The notes under the pieces: generated by a model
Told to the model about the DNA's origin: nothing
The model's database searches: none
Seen by the model: the letters and a program-made list of their open reading frames with translations, nothing else
Shown: positions 33,569 through 42,221 of the stretch, piece after piece
How the letters are laid out: every line of letters begins with the position of its first letter
Numbering within the stretch: position 1 is the first letter of the stretch
Made by a program: the position numbers and the translations under genes
Source: Chryseobacterium sediminis
GTDB lineage: Bacteria; Bacteroidota; Bacteroidia; Flavobacteriales; Weeksellaceae
DNA length: 64,000 bases
NCBI RefSeq assembly: GCF_008386505.1
Contig: NZ_VUNZ01000001.1
Span: 1,915,937 to 1,979,936 of the forward strand
Direction: 5' to 3'

Positions 33569-36289
33569 TTAAAATCTATATGAAATATTTCCTCCAAACG
33601 AAGTAGAGGTAAAGTTGCCATAAACACTTCCTTTTTCGTCATATGCTCTTAAATTGAAAACATTACTTACATATATTGACAATCTGAAGCCACTTAAGAA
33701 ATCTTTTGTAACCCTTAAATGAACATTATGAAGTGTTTTGTTATACAACCCTGAAAGTTTTTCTTCGGAAGGTTTCAGAAACAATCCCTGATATTTTGGA
33801 TTGGTACGGTCGTTTTCAGGAATCATCTGCATTTCTCCGTCATGCTTGATATAGCCTATCGGATAAATATCATTCATTCCTGTCAGAGATCTATCTGAAA
33901 GAAAATGATCTGTTCTCAGTCCAATAATTAAACCTGATGAAGCCAGGTGATAATCAAAACTGAAACTTGCTCTGGCCATGGATCTTTTATTTTTGATATC
34001 ATTATAAATCCCAAATTGGTAATCCTTATCCATGATCTCCGGCGCACTGATTTTGTAAAGCCCTTCATCTTTCTGCCCGGAAGTTTCTACATAGCTGGCA
34101 TTAAAACCAATAACAAGATTAAGTGCTTCTATCTTTTTGAAGCTGGCCATCAGTTCCAATCCTTTATCTGCAGACTGATACCCATTAATAATTCTGTTCT
34201 GGAGGTAATTGAATTTTTCAGTTCCTACAATTTCAAAAGTAGGCACGTTTGTTCCTGATATATTGACGTCAACTTTGGCTTTATCCATGATTTTATGAAC
34301 ACTCATTGTGGTAAAACCATCAATCAGCTTATTGTAATATGCTGTAAGGTTAACTGTTGCAAAAGGAAATCTGTAGTCTAATCCTATTTCCGTTTTCCAG
34401 CTTTTTGAAGGTTTAAGATTGGCATTATCTCCGGGAGTCACTACCGTCTGCATAATAGCAGCCGAGTAATACCCTGGCAAACGATAATCCCCTAACAAAA
34501 AGTCAAAATATCTCGGTGATGTATAGATCTGATTAAGAGAAGGTGCTTTAGATGTTAATCCAAATCCTCCTCTCACAGAAAATTTTCCCATCTGATAGGA
34601 AGTGTTTACCCTTGGTGAATAGGTAGAATATGAATTCTGCAGATCATAACGAAGTCCCAGATTTGCTTTAAAAATGTGTTTATTAGTAAAGACTTTGGTA
34701 ATATTATCCTGAATATACAATGCATACTGCTTACTGGAAAATACATTATCTCTGTAATTAAAATCTCTCATCCCATTGGAACCTTGTCCGGCTGCAGTTA
34801 TCGTAGTAAACTGACCTGCTGTTCCGTATCTTCCTTTTCCAAAGTTATCTCCATAACGGAAATTAGCTCCCATACTGTAATTATGAGCCCATTTTGAAGA
34901 AGTTAATTTTATTCCGTTAATACTAAAATTCGTATAAATATTAAGAGGTTTACCATCAGCAAAAGCTTGATTTTCATAGCTTGGAGGGGTATACTGAGCA
35001 TAATAGACATCATTTTCTGTAGCCGTTCCATAAGGACGCGCTCCCTGATTCAGCCAATATCTGCGTTCTGTAAGCTGAGTTGCATAGCTTATCCCCATAT
35101 CGACATTGATTGATCTAAACAAGGTTTTTTTACCATTCTGTGCAAAAAAATAGCTGATATTATTTCCTAATGAAAAGCTTTTATTCTCAACATTGATAAT
35201 CATTCCATCAACATCATCAGGGTCTCTTTTTCCCTTGCTGCTATTGGTAGAAAATGAGGCAGACAGTTTATTTCTAAATCTATTTTTATTACTTGACCAA
35301 AGAAGATTGACATTTGTTCTGTCATATCCTACCAGACTGGTTCTGGGATCTGAAAGAGAATTCATATAATCCACAGAAGCATTCAGGGCATTGTTCTGAT
35401 TAATTTTAAAACCTTTGGTAAGGCCAACCTGATAAGTTCCTTCTCTAAGAGATGCATCCAATCGTAATGGTGATGCTTTCGCTGTTGTGGTAACTTTGAT
35501 CAATCCGGAAGTTAAATCTCCATATTTAGCATCCGGAACTCCTTGTACAACTTCTATACTTTCTATATTTTCTGTAGGAATTTCTCTTAAATCGACACCG
35601 TAGTTAGGCTGTCCCGGCATTAAACTTCCTCCGTTGGTCGTCGTATTGAAACTGATTCCAAAAGGGCCGCTGTTGGCAGAATCATAACTCTGCATGTTTT
35701 CGTTATTTGATAGGGCAATATCGTTGACCATCAGCTGTACTCCAAATGCCCTGTTCCCAAAATCATCACCTCCCGGAACACTTCCGGAACCCGTTACTGA
35801 AGGTCCGCTGGCGGTTCTGAATACAATATTTTTAAATTGGGTATTGTCAAATTGCTGTACATATTGACCGGGTAATTGCTGCAATACGTCACCGATAGAA
35901 AATGACTGTAGATTTTGAAGTGCTTCCTGTTGAATTACTATTTCAGAAAATTGTTTTTTTCTTGCTGTAAGCTGTACTCCTTCAATTCTGATTTCTGATG
36001 TTCCTGGAGGAATTACTTTATCTGGAAGAATGGTCAGGTTTAGTTCTTCTCCCTCTTTTAGAATAATAATTTCCTCTTCATTTTTATCATTCCGAAAACT
36101 GAGTTCACATTCTCCTGTAAGCGACATTTTAAAATTCTCTCTAAATACCCGTTTACATTTCTTTGTCTCATCATTGTTAATAATAGTTCCCTTCTTGATT
36201 TGTCCATTATGAGAAAATTCAACTTTCTGAGCAGACAAGAATCCGCCTGCTGTTAGAAAAACAGCACCTGCTAATAACGATAATTTCAC
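33569..36289 (-). CDS. TonB-dependent outer-membrane receptor
   Basis: A 906-residue receptor. A signal peptide (LSLLAGAVFLTAGGFLSAQ) and a short N-terminal domain (about 21-105, with KKCKRVFRENFKMSLTGEC) come first, then the plug (about 110-260: ARKKQFSEIVIQQEAL, GDVLQQLPGQYVQQFD, IESIEVVQGVPDAKYGDLTSGLIKV), then a 22-strand-type barrel ending in FGGNISYRF. It lacks the usual carboxypeptidase-like N-terminal repeat and instead has a domain with two cysteines. Ligand is not shown; operon partners and a Fur-like upstream site suggest a metal or metal complex. First gene of the operon with DUF4876, DUF6850 and peroxidase. Confidence 0.93.
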   Translation of the reverse strand: MKLSLLAGAVFLTAGGFLSAQKVEFSHNGQIKKGTIINNDETKKCKRVFRENFKMSLTGECELSFRNDKNEEEIIILKEGEELNLTILPDKVIPPGTSEIRIEGVQLTARKKQFSEIVIQQEALQNLQSFSIGDVLQQLPGQYVQQFDNTQFKNIVFRTASGPSVTGSGSVPGGDDFGNRAFGVQLMVNDIALSNNENMQSYDSANSGPFGISFNTTTNGGSLMPGQPNYGVDLREIPTENIESIEVVQGVPDAKYGDLTSGLIKVTTTAKASPLRLDASLREGTYQVGLTKGFKINQNNALNASVDYMNSLSDPRTSLVGYDRTNVNLLWSSNKNRFRNKLSASFSTNSSKGKRDPDDVDGMIINVENKSFSLGNNISYFFAQNGKKTLFRSINVDMGISYATQLTERRYWLNQGARPYGTATENDVYYAQYTPPSYENQAFADGKPLNIYTNFSINGIKLTSSKWAHNYSMGANFRYGDNFGKGRYGTAGQFTTITAAGQGSNGMRDFNYRDNVFSSKQYALYIQDNITKVFTNKHIFKANLGLRYDLQNSYSTYSPRVNTSYQMGKFSVRGGFGLTSKAPSLNQIYTSPRYFDFLLGDYRLPGYYSAAIMQTVVTPGDNANLKPSKSWKTEIGLDYRFPFATVNLTAYYNKLIDGFTTMSVHKIMDKAKVDVNISGTNVPTFEIVGTEKFNYLQNRIINGYQSADKGLELMASFKKIEALNLVIGFNASYVETSGQKDEGLYKISAPEIMDKDYQFGIYNDIKNKRSMARASFSFDYHLASSGLIIGLRTDHFLSDRSLTGMNDIYPIGYIKHDGEMQMIPENDRTNPKYQGLFLKPSEEKLSGLYNKTLHNVHLRVTKDFLSGFRLSIYVSNVFNLRAYDEKGSVYGNFTSTSFGGNISYRF

Positions 36290-36308
36290 CCTTAAAATAT
36301 TTAGGGTG

Positions 36309-36316
36309 CAAAATTA
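36309..36316 (-). promoter_or_regulatory. -7 box of the TonB operon promoter
   Basis: On the minus strand TAATTTTG is an exact TAnnTTTG, 20 bp upstream of the receptor start. The -33 region is AT-rich with no clear TTG, which would suit an activated or repressed promoter. Confidence 0.55.
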
Positions 36317-36323
36317 ATTATAA

Positions 36324-36339
36324 TTATTCTAAATAAAAA
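36324..36339 (-). promoter_or_regulatory. Fur-box-like element shared with 27127-27142
   Basis: TTATTCTAAATAAAAA, identical over 16 bp to part of the palindrome at 27119-27143. It lies between the -7 box and the -33 position, where a bound repressor would block RNA polymerase. The AT-rich TTTAGAATAATT core resembles Fur sites of Flavobacteriia as I recall them. Confidence 0.45.
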
Positions 36340-36356
36340 GTAAGTTTTTGAAATTG

Positions 36357-36377
36357 TTTAAGTTATTTTAACTTAAA
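36357..36377. promoter_or_regulatory. Perfect 21-bp palindrome upstream of the TonB operon
   Basis: TTTAAGTTA (36357-36365), TTT, TAACTTAAA (36369-36377). It is centred about 78 bp upstream of the receptor start, upstream of the -33 region, a position more typical of an activator. It is distinct in sequence from the Fur-like element. Confidence 0.45.
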
Positions 36378-36552
36378 ATAAAACAAAATACATACACAAT
36401 TCCCTGTATAAAGAATAAAACAACAATACATTTTACTATAAACAGCTACTTTTACAGTATTCCACTATTAGCAAACTCAATCTTTCAGTTTAAAATATAT
36501 TCTTAAAACAAATGAAAAAAAAACTCAAAAACATTAATAAATTATGTTTAAA

Positions 36553-36588
36553 AACAAAAATCCCGCAGTAAATAAATACTACGGGATT
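36553..36588 (-). terminator. dnaK terminator
   Basis: On the minus strand AATCCCGTAGTA / TACTGCGGGATT with one G-U pair and a 6-nt loop, followed by TTTTTGTTTTT. Confidence 0.85.
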
Positions 36589-36620
36589 GATTTATAATTA
36601 AATGTTAATGTTTACATTTA

Positions 36621-38519
36621 TTATTTTACTTCTTCAAAGTCTGCATCTTGTACATCTTCAGCCCCAGCGTTTCCACCAGCATTCTGCGCTCCTGCACCTG
36701 CATCAGCACCTGGCTGTTGACCAGCTGCATACAATTCCTCAGAAGCTGCCATCCATGCTGCATCTAATGCTTCAGTTTTAGCTTTTACATCATCTACACT
36801 TTTAGCTTCAAATGCTGTTTTTAATTCTGCGTGAGCTGCTTCGATAGCTACTTTTTTGTCAGCAGAAAGTTTTTCACCGAATTCTTTCAACTGCTTTTCA
36901 GTCTGGAAGATCAATCCGTCAGCTTTGTTGAAGATTTCAACTTCTTCTTTTCTCTTAGCATCAGCGGCAGAGTTTTCCTGAGCTTCTTTCTTCATTCTTT
37001 CGATTTCTTCGTCAGAAAGACCTGAAGATGCCTGAATTTTGATAGACTGCTCTTTACCAGTTCCTTTATCTTTAGCAGATACACTTAGGATACCGTTCGC
37101 ATCAATATCGAAAGTTACTTCAATCTGAGGAACTCCTCTTGGTGCTGGCGGGATATCCTGAAGATCAAATCTACCGATTTCTTTGTTATCGTTGAACATT
37201 GATCTTTCACCCTGTCCTACTCTGATGCTTACAGCCGGCTGGTTGTCAGAAGCTGTAGAGAATACTTCAGATTTTTTAGTTGGGATGGTAGTGTTCGCTT
37301 CAATTAATTTAGTGAATACAGAACCCATTGTTTCAATACCTAAAGAAAGCGGAGTAACGTCAAGTAGTAATACGTCTTTTACATCACCTGTCAATACACC
37401 TCCCTGAATAGCTGCACCAATTGCTACAACCTCATCCGGGTTAACTCCTTTAGATGGCTTTTTACCAAAGAATTTTTCTACTTCTTCCTGAATGATAGGA
37501 ATTCTTGTAGAACCACCTACCAAGATTACTTCGTCAATATCAGAAGTTGATAAACCAGCATCTTTTAATGCTTTAGCAACAGGCTCCATAGATCTTCTTA
37601 CAAGATCAGCCGATAATTGCTCGAATTTAGCTTTTGTTAAAGTCTTCACTAAGTGCTTAGGACCTGTAGCAGTAGCTGTGATATATGGTAAGTTGATTTC
37701 AGTCTGTGGAGAAGAAGATAATTCAATTTTAGCTTTTTCAGCAGCTTCTTTCAATCTTTGTAATGCAATTGCATCAGATTTTAATTCCACACCTTCTTCA
37801 GCTTTGAACTCATCAGCCATCCAGTTGATGATCACATCATCAAAGTCATCACCTCCTAAGTGCGTATCACCGTTTGTAGATAATACTTCAAATACACCGT
37901 CTCCTAAATCAAGGATAGAGATATCGAAAGTACCACCACCAAGGTCATATACTGCGATTTTCTGATCTTTATGGTTCTTATCAAGACCGTAAGCTAATGC
38001 TGCAGCTGTAGGTTCGTTGATAATTCTTTCTACTTTAAGACCTGCAATTTCACCAGCTTCTTTAGTAGCTTGTCTCTGTGCATCATTGAAGTATGCAGGA
38101 ACAGTGATTACCGCTCTTGTTACTTCCTGCCCAAGATAATCTTCAGCAGTTTTCTTCATTTTCTGAAGAGTCATTGCAGAAATTTCCTGTGGAGTATATT
38201 CTCTATCGTCGATTTTTACTTTTACAGTATCATTAGGTCCTGAAACCACTTTATAAGGTACTCTTGAGATTTCAGAAGCATCATCTTTAAAGTGTGTTCC
38301 GATAAATCTTTTGATAGAGTAAACAGTTTTTGTTGGATTCGTTACAGCCTGTCTTTTTGCAGGATCACCTACTTTTCTTTCTCCGTCTTCTGTAAAAGCT
38401 ACAATAGAAGGAGTAGTTCTCTTACCTTCTGCGTTAGGAATAACAACAGGGTCTTTACCCTCCATTACAGCAACACAAGAGTTGGTTGTTCCTAAGTCAA
38501 TTCCAATTATTTTACTCAT
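36621..38519 (-). CDS. dnaK: Molecular chaperone DnaK (Hsp70)
   Basis: ATP-driven protein-folding chaperone of 632 residues, cytoplasmic. The ATPase domain has [56 protein letters not shown] and the substrate-domain linker region [18 protein letters not shown]. The lid follows, with a Gly/Ala/Gln-rich tail ending [11 protein letters not shown], the usual EEVK-type terminus. Length is normal. It stands alone; grpE and dnaJ are not adjacent here. Upstream, a direct repeat TGTCA-TTT-TGTCA (38596-38608) might take part in heat control. Residue-level assignment is certain. Confidence 0.98.
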   Translation of the reverse strand: MSKIIGIDLGTTNSCVAVMEGKDPVVIPNAEGKRTTPSIVAFTEDGERKVGDPAKRQAVTNPTKTVYSIKRFIGTHFKDDASEISRVPYKVVSGPNDTVKVKIDDREYTPQEISAMTLQKMKKTAEDYLGQEVTRAVITVPAYFNDAQRQATKEAGEIAGLKVERIINEPTAAALAYGLDKNHKDQKIAVYDLGGGTFDISILDLGDGVFEVLSTNGDTHLGGDDFDDVIINWMADEFKAEEGVELKSDAIALQRLKEAAEKAKIELSSSPQTEINLPYITATATGPKHLVKTLTKAKFEQLSADLVRRSMEPVAKALKDAGLSTSDIDEVILVGGSTRIPIIQEEVEKFFGKKPSKGVNPDEVVAIGAAIQGGVLTGDVKDVLLLDVTPLSLGIETMGSVFTKLIEANTTIPTKKSEVFSTASDNQPAVSIRVGQGERSMFNDNKEIGRFDLQDIPPAPRGVPQIEVTFDIDANGILSVSAKDKGTGKEQSIKIQASSGLSDEEIERMKKEAQENSAADAKRKEEVEIFNKADGLIFQTEKQLKEFGEKLSADKKVAIEAAHAELKTAFEAKSVDDVKAKTEALDAAWMAASEELYAAGQQPGADAGAGAQNAGGNAGAEDVQDADFEEVK

Positions 38520-38595
38520 AATATTTTATATTTTTTCTATTTTTAATTTAATTTACACTCTCAATTTCTCAATATCTGTACCATTCAAAGAATTG

Positions 38596-38608
38596 TGACA
38601 AAATGACA
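38596..38608 (-). promoter_or_regulatory. TGTCA-N3-TGTCA direct repeat upstream of dnaK
   Basis: On the minus strand TGTCATTTTGTCA, 77-89 bp before the dnaK start. It is embedded in a wider ATTGTG..CACAAT inverted repeat (38592-38612). It is a possible regulatory site for a stress gene; no CIRCE element is seen. Confidence 0.35.
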
Positions 38609-38609
38609 C

Positions 38610-38642
38610 AATAAAAATAAAAACCCCGATAAAATCGGGGCT
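38610..38642 (-). terminator. Terminator of the M43 peptidase gene
   Basis: On the minus strand GCCCCGAT, loop TTT, ATCGGGG, then TTTTTATTTTTATT. Strong stem and tail. Confidence 0.88.
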
Positions 38643-38671
38643 TTGTATGATTTAATATGGAAATATTTTCA

Positions 38672-39910
38672 TTATTTTTTGATAAACTTCATAGATTTTA
38701 CGAAGTCTTTGCCATTATAAGTTCTCACATAATAAGTACCACTGGCAAAATCTTTCACATCAATTTTATCTGTTTCATTTTTAATAAATGCCTTTTTTAC
38801 AAGTCTTCCTTCAGCATTGAAAATTTCCACCTCGTTAATAGGTGCTAAAGGAGAAGCAATGGAAATATACTGCGTAGTAGGATTAGGGAAAAGATTGATA
38901 GAGTTTACTTTTTCCACATCATTTACAGATAAGAACGCACATGCATTGGAATTCAGAAGACTTGCTCTTGGGCCAGCCATTGTATTGGTCTTGATTGTTT
39001 TCTGATCATTGGTAAAGAATGCCATTTCAGTATCTGTCACATAATCCATAAAATTCATAAACATAGCACCGTTTGCAGTAGGATTACACATGAATCCATT
39101 ATCTGGAAAAACATTTCCACCATAATGAGCATCATTAATAGCAGGAGTATCAGCACAACCATCATCATTATCTGGTGTATTACAAAGACTGCCATCTTCT
39201 CCCCATGGGTGAAGCAGTCCGAAATAATGTCCTATTTCATGCGTAGCAGTTCTTCCTCCATTATAAGGCGCCATAGCGGCTCCCGTAGTTCCAAAGTATT
39301 TATAACCAATAGCAAGTCCATCCTCCGGAAAACCCGCAGCGTCAGGCAGATAAGCCCAACCAAGATAAGGATTAGGCATATTTCCTACCCATATATTCAA
39401 ATATTTAGTTGGATCCCAGGCCGTAAGTCCTGATGCTAAATAATATTGGTTTGCAAAATCAAAATTTGAAGCGACCGACTTTCTTTCTATACCAGTAGTA
39501 GCAGCTCCTGTAGGCGTTTTTGTTGCCATACAGAATGTAAGTTCCATATCTGCAGCATAAGGTTTGAAGACATCAGGAACTACAGAACTGAAATTAGGGT
39601 TTAATTTTCTGAAGTCATTATTCAAAATAGCTATCTGCGATGCAATCTGAGCATCAGAAATATTCTGGGCAGCACTTCCATAAAGAACATGCACTACAAC
39701 AGGAATTGTAATCACAGTCTGGCCATTTTTAGCCATTGTATTAGCAGCGGCCTTTTTACTGGTTAAATAATTTCGTAAATCTTCTTTTTTTTCCAGAGCC
39801 TGAGGGTTTCTTGCATAAAACTCCTTCATTTTCAAATCAGTAGCACATTCTCTTTGTCCAAATACATTAGCCATCAGAAAGCCTGCTGTTAATAGTAGAA
39901 TTTTTTTCAT
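38672..39910 (-). CDS. M43-family zinc metalloprotease with T9SS sorting signal
   Basis: A 413-residue secreted peptidase. Signal peptide about 1-19 (MKKILLLTAGFLMANVFGQ), a pro-segment with IPVVVHVLYG, then the catalytic domain with H224-E225, H228 and H234 in THEIGHYFGLLHPWG. The Met-turn is FMNFMDYVTD, the pattern of the pappalysin/ulilysin-type M43 family. The last 70 residues (from SINLFPNPTTQYISI to SMKFIKK) form a type-A T9SS C-terminal domain, so the enzyme is exported by the type IX system and either anchored or released. A longer frame reaches 39934, but 39910 gives a proper signal peptide. A -7 box TATATTTG lies at 39932-39939. Confidence 0.93.
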   Translation of the reverse strand: MKKILLLTAGFLMANVFGQRECATDLKMKEFYARNPQALEKKEDLRNYLTSKKAAANTMAKNGQTVITIPVVVHVLYGSAAQNISDAQIASQIAILNNDFRKLNPNFSSVVPDVFKPYAADMELTFCMATKTPTGAATTGIERKSVASNFDFANQYYLASGLTAWDPTKYLNIWVGNMPNPYLGWAYLPDAAGFPEDGLAIGYKYFGTTGAAMAPYNGGRTATHEIGHYFGLLHPWGEDGSLCNTPDNDDGCADTPAINDAHYGGNVFPDNGFMCNPTANGAMFMNFMDYVTDTEMAFFTNDQKTIKTNTMAGPRASLLNSNACAFLSVNDVEKVNSINLFPNPTTQYISIASPLAPINEVEIFNAEGRLVKKAFIKNETDKIDVKDFASGTYYVRTYNGKDFVKSMKFIKK

Positions 39911-39931
39911 ATAAATATCATAAATAGTCGG

Positions 39932-39939
39932 CAAATATA
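39932..39939 (-). promoter_or_regulatory. -7 box of the M43 peptidase promoter
   Basis: TATATTTG on the minus strand, an exact TAnnTTTG match, 22 bp before the chosen ATG. It lies inside the longer frame that starts at 39934, supporting the shorter start. The -33 region (CTTTTT) is weak. Confidence 0.6.
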
Positions 39940-40120
39940 ACCATTATTATAAAAAGACTATGGAATAAATGAATAATTTACAGTAAAATCACTGTAACAC
40001 TAAGTTTAAACCAATTGATTACCAACACCCTTGTTATCAGCAAAACAATTTAATTCACCAACCTTTAAAAATTAATCAAAGTTTAACCTAAGAAATAAGG
40101 TTAGAGTCTTTATGAATTAT

Positions 40121-40128
40121 TATTTTTG
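40121..40128 (+). promoter_or_regulatory. -7 box of the ppk1-ppx promoter
   Basis: TATTTTTG, an exact TAnnTTTG match, 21 bp before the ppk1 ATG. A TTAG at 40101-40104 is a poor -33 candidate at slightly short spacing. I see no Pho-box-like direct repeats. Confidence 0.6.
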
Positions 40129-40148
40129 ATAAAATATACACATTTAGA

Positions 40149-42221
40149 ATGTCATTACACTTTAATCCACGAGATATTACATGGCTTGCCTTTAATGAAA
40201 GAGTATTACAGGAGGCCATGGACGAAAAAGTTCCCCTGCATTTAAGAATACGTTTCCTCGGAATTTTCTCCAACAATTTAGATGAATTTTTCAGAGTGCG
40301 TGTTGCCGGATTAAAGCGTGCCATGGATTTTAAGGAAAAAGTAATTGCTGAATCTTTCTATCAGCCGCCTTCCAAAATCCTGCAGAGAATCAATGAAGTT
40401 GTCATGAGACAGCAGCTTAATTTCGATAAAACCTGGAAAAAAATCCAGACTGAAATGGCTGATCATAAAGTTTTTATTAAAAATGCCAAAAACCTGACAG
40501 CAGGACAAAAGGAATTTGTCAGACAATATTTCGATGAGGTAGTAGAATCTAATGTCATTCCTATTCTTCTTCATGAAAATACACCAATGCCTTATTTGAG
40601 AGATAAAAGTCTTTATCTGGGGGTTGCGATGAGAAAAAAAGACTGGCAGTACTCCAGTAATTATGCTATTATTGAGATTCCGTCCCGTTTTGTAGGAAGA
40701 TTCGTATTGCTTCCAACGGAAGATCCGGAAGAGAAAAACGTAATGCTGCTGGAGGATGTAATTACTTTCAATCTTCCGCACATATTCTCTTATTTCGGAT
40801 ATGATGAATTTTCTGCCAATGCTTTTAAAGTAACAAAAGATGCCGAACTGGATCTGGACAATGACATCAGAACTAACTTCGCAGAGAAAATAGAAAAAGG
40901 ACTCAAAAACAGAAGAAAAGGAAAGCCTACCCGTTTCGTTTTTGATAAAGATATGGATAAAGCGTTGTTGGAACTCCTTATCAGAAAACTGAATTTAACG
41001 AAAAAGGACAGCATCATTCCGGGGGGGAAAATTCATAATTTCAAACATTTCATGGACTTCCCAGATGTTTTTGAAGCGTATGAAAGACCTGTGGAAAGAA
41101 ATTCTTTTACTCATCAGGCATTTGAACATGGTGAAAGAGTAACAGACGTTATTTTAAAAGAAGATGTACTTCTTACATTTCCTTATCACAAATATAATCC
41201 GGTGATTGATCTTCTCCGTGAAGCGGCAATGGATCCGGATGTAAAATCTATACAGATCACCGCTTACCGTATGGCGAGCAGCTCAAAAATCATCAATGCA
41301 CTCATCTATGCTGCCAGAAATGGCAAAGAAGTGACTGTAATGCTTGAGCTTCAGGCAAGGTTTGATGAAGAATCCAATCTGAAATGGAAAGATATGCTGG
41401 AACCGGAAGGAATTACAGTTCTTGTGGGAATTCCCAACAAAAAAGTACATGCTAAACTGTGTGTCATCAAAAAAAGGGCTCATAATAAAACCATCCAATA
41501 TGGATTTGTAAGTACTGGAAATTTCAACGAAAAAACAGCAAGAATATATGGTGACCATCTGCTCCTTACAGCAGATCGCGGTATCATGGCAGATATCAAT
41601 AAAGTATTCAATGTTCTGAAAAAACCAAAGGATGATTTTATTCCGATTTTGAAAACTTGTAAAAATTTATTAGTTTGCCCTCAATTTATGCGTGAAAAGA
41701 TTGTTCACCATATTGATAAAGAAATTGAAGAAGCCAAAGCAGGCCGAAAAGCAGAGATCATCATTAAGGTAAATTCTATGAGCGACAGACTGCTGATAGA
41801 AAAGCTATATGATGCTGCCAAAGCTGGTGTGGTAATCAGGCTTATCGTAAGAGGAATCTATTGTGCCGTAAACCAGAAAGAGTTTAAAGAAAAAATAAAA
41901 GCCATAAGTATTGTAGATGAATACCTGGAACATGCCAGAGTAATGTATTTCTACAATAAAGGAACAGAAGACATGTACATTTCTTCCGCTGACTGGATGA
42001 CCAGAAACCTGGATTACAGGATTGAAGCCGCCGCAAAGATCACTGACAAAAACCTTAAGAAAGAATTAAAAGATATTCTTGACATTCAGCTTAGGGACAA
42101 TGTAAAAGCCAGAATTCTTGACAAGAAGCTCAGCAACGAATATATAAGAAATGATAAAAAAGAATGCCGTTCACAAATAGAAACCTATAAATATTTAAAA
42201 GCTAAAACAAGCAAAAAATGA
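40149..42221 (+). CDS. ppk1: Polyphosphate kinase 1
   Basis: Makes polyphosphate from ATP reversibly. The 690-residue protein has the standard four-domain layout: N-terminal YLAFNERVL-like segment (ITWLAFNERVLQEAMD), the head domain with FLGIFSNNLDEFFRVRVAGL, and two phospholipase-D-like catalytic domains. The autophosphorylated histidine is His434 in NKKVHAKLCVIKKR. FVSTGNFNEKTARIYGDHLLLT and the second half with VRGIYCAVN, RIVDEYLEH-like ISIVDEYLEHARVMYF and SSADWMTRNLDYRIE follow, all family landmarks. It overlaps ppx by four bases (ATGA), so synthesis and degradation of polyphosphate are translationally linked. Confidence 0.97.
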   Translation: MSLHFNPRDITWLAFNERVLQEAMDEKVPLHLRIRFLGIFSNNLDEFFRVRVAGLKRAMDFKEKVIAESFYQPPSKILQRINEVVMRQQLNFDKTWKKIQTEMADHKVFIKNAKNLTAGQKEFVRQYFDEVVESNVIPILLHENTPMPYLRDKSLYLGVAMRKKDWQYSSNYAIIEIPSRFVGRFVLLPTEDPEEKNVMLLEDVITFNLPHIFSYFGYDEFSANAFKVTKDAELDLDNDIRTNFAEKIEKGLKNRRKGKPTRFVFDKDMDKALLELLIRKLNLTKKDSIIPGGKIHNFKHFMDFPDVFEAYERPVERNSFTHQAFEHGERVTDVILKEDVLLTFPYHKYNPVIDLLREAAMDPDVKSIQITAYRMASSSKIINALIYAARNGKEVTVMLELQARFDEESNLKWKDMLEPEGITVLVGIPNKKVHAKLCVIKKRAHNKTIQYGFVSTGNFNEKTARIYGDHLLLTADRGIMADINKVFNVLKKPKDDFIPILKTCKNLLVCPQFMREKIVHHIDKEIEEAKAGRKAEIIIKVNSMSDRLLIEKLYDAAKAGVVIRLIVRGIYCAVNQKEFKEKIKAISIVDEYLEHARVMYFYNKGTEDMYISSADWMTRNLDYRIEAAAKITDKNLKKELKDILDIQLRDNVKARILDKKLSNEYIRNDKKECRSQIETYKYLKAKTSKK

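Larger units (their letters stand above)
36290..36620. other. Regulatory gap between the TonB operon and dnaK
   Basis: 331 bp of very AT-rich DNA with no gene. It contains the TonB operon promoter, a Fur-box-like element, a 21-bp palindrome and the dnaK terminator, each listed separately. Confidence 0.6.

Noticed and set aside
37492..37965. 157-residue open frame antisense to dnaK, plus other long antisense frames in dnaK
   Set aside because: They exist because dnaK codon use leaves the opposite strand open; low-complexity Ser/Asn-rich products, no family signal, inside a certain gene.
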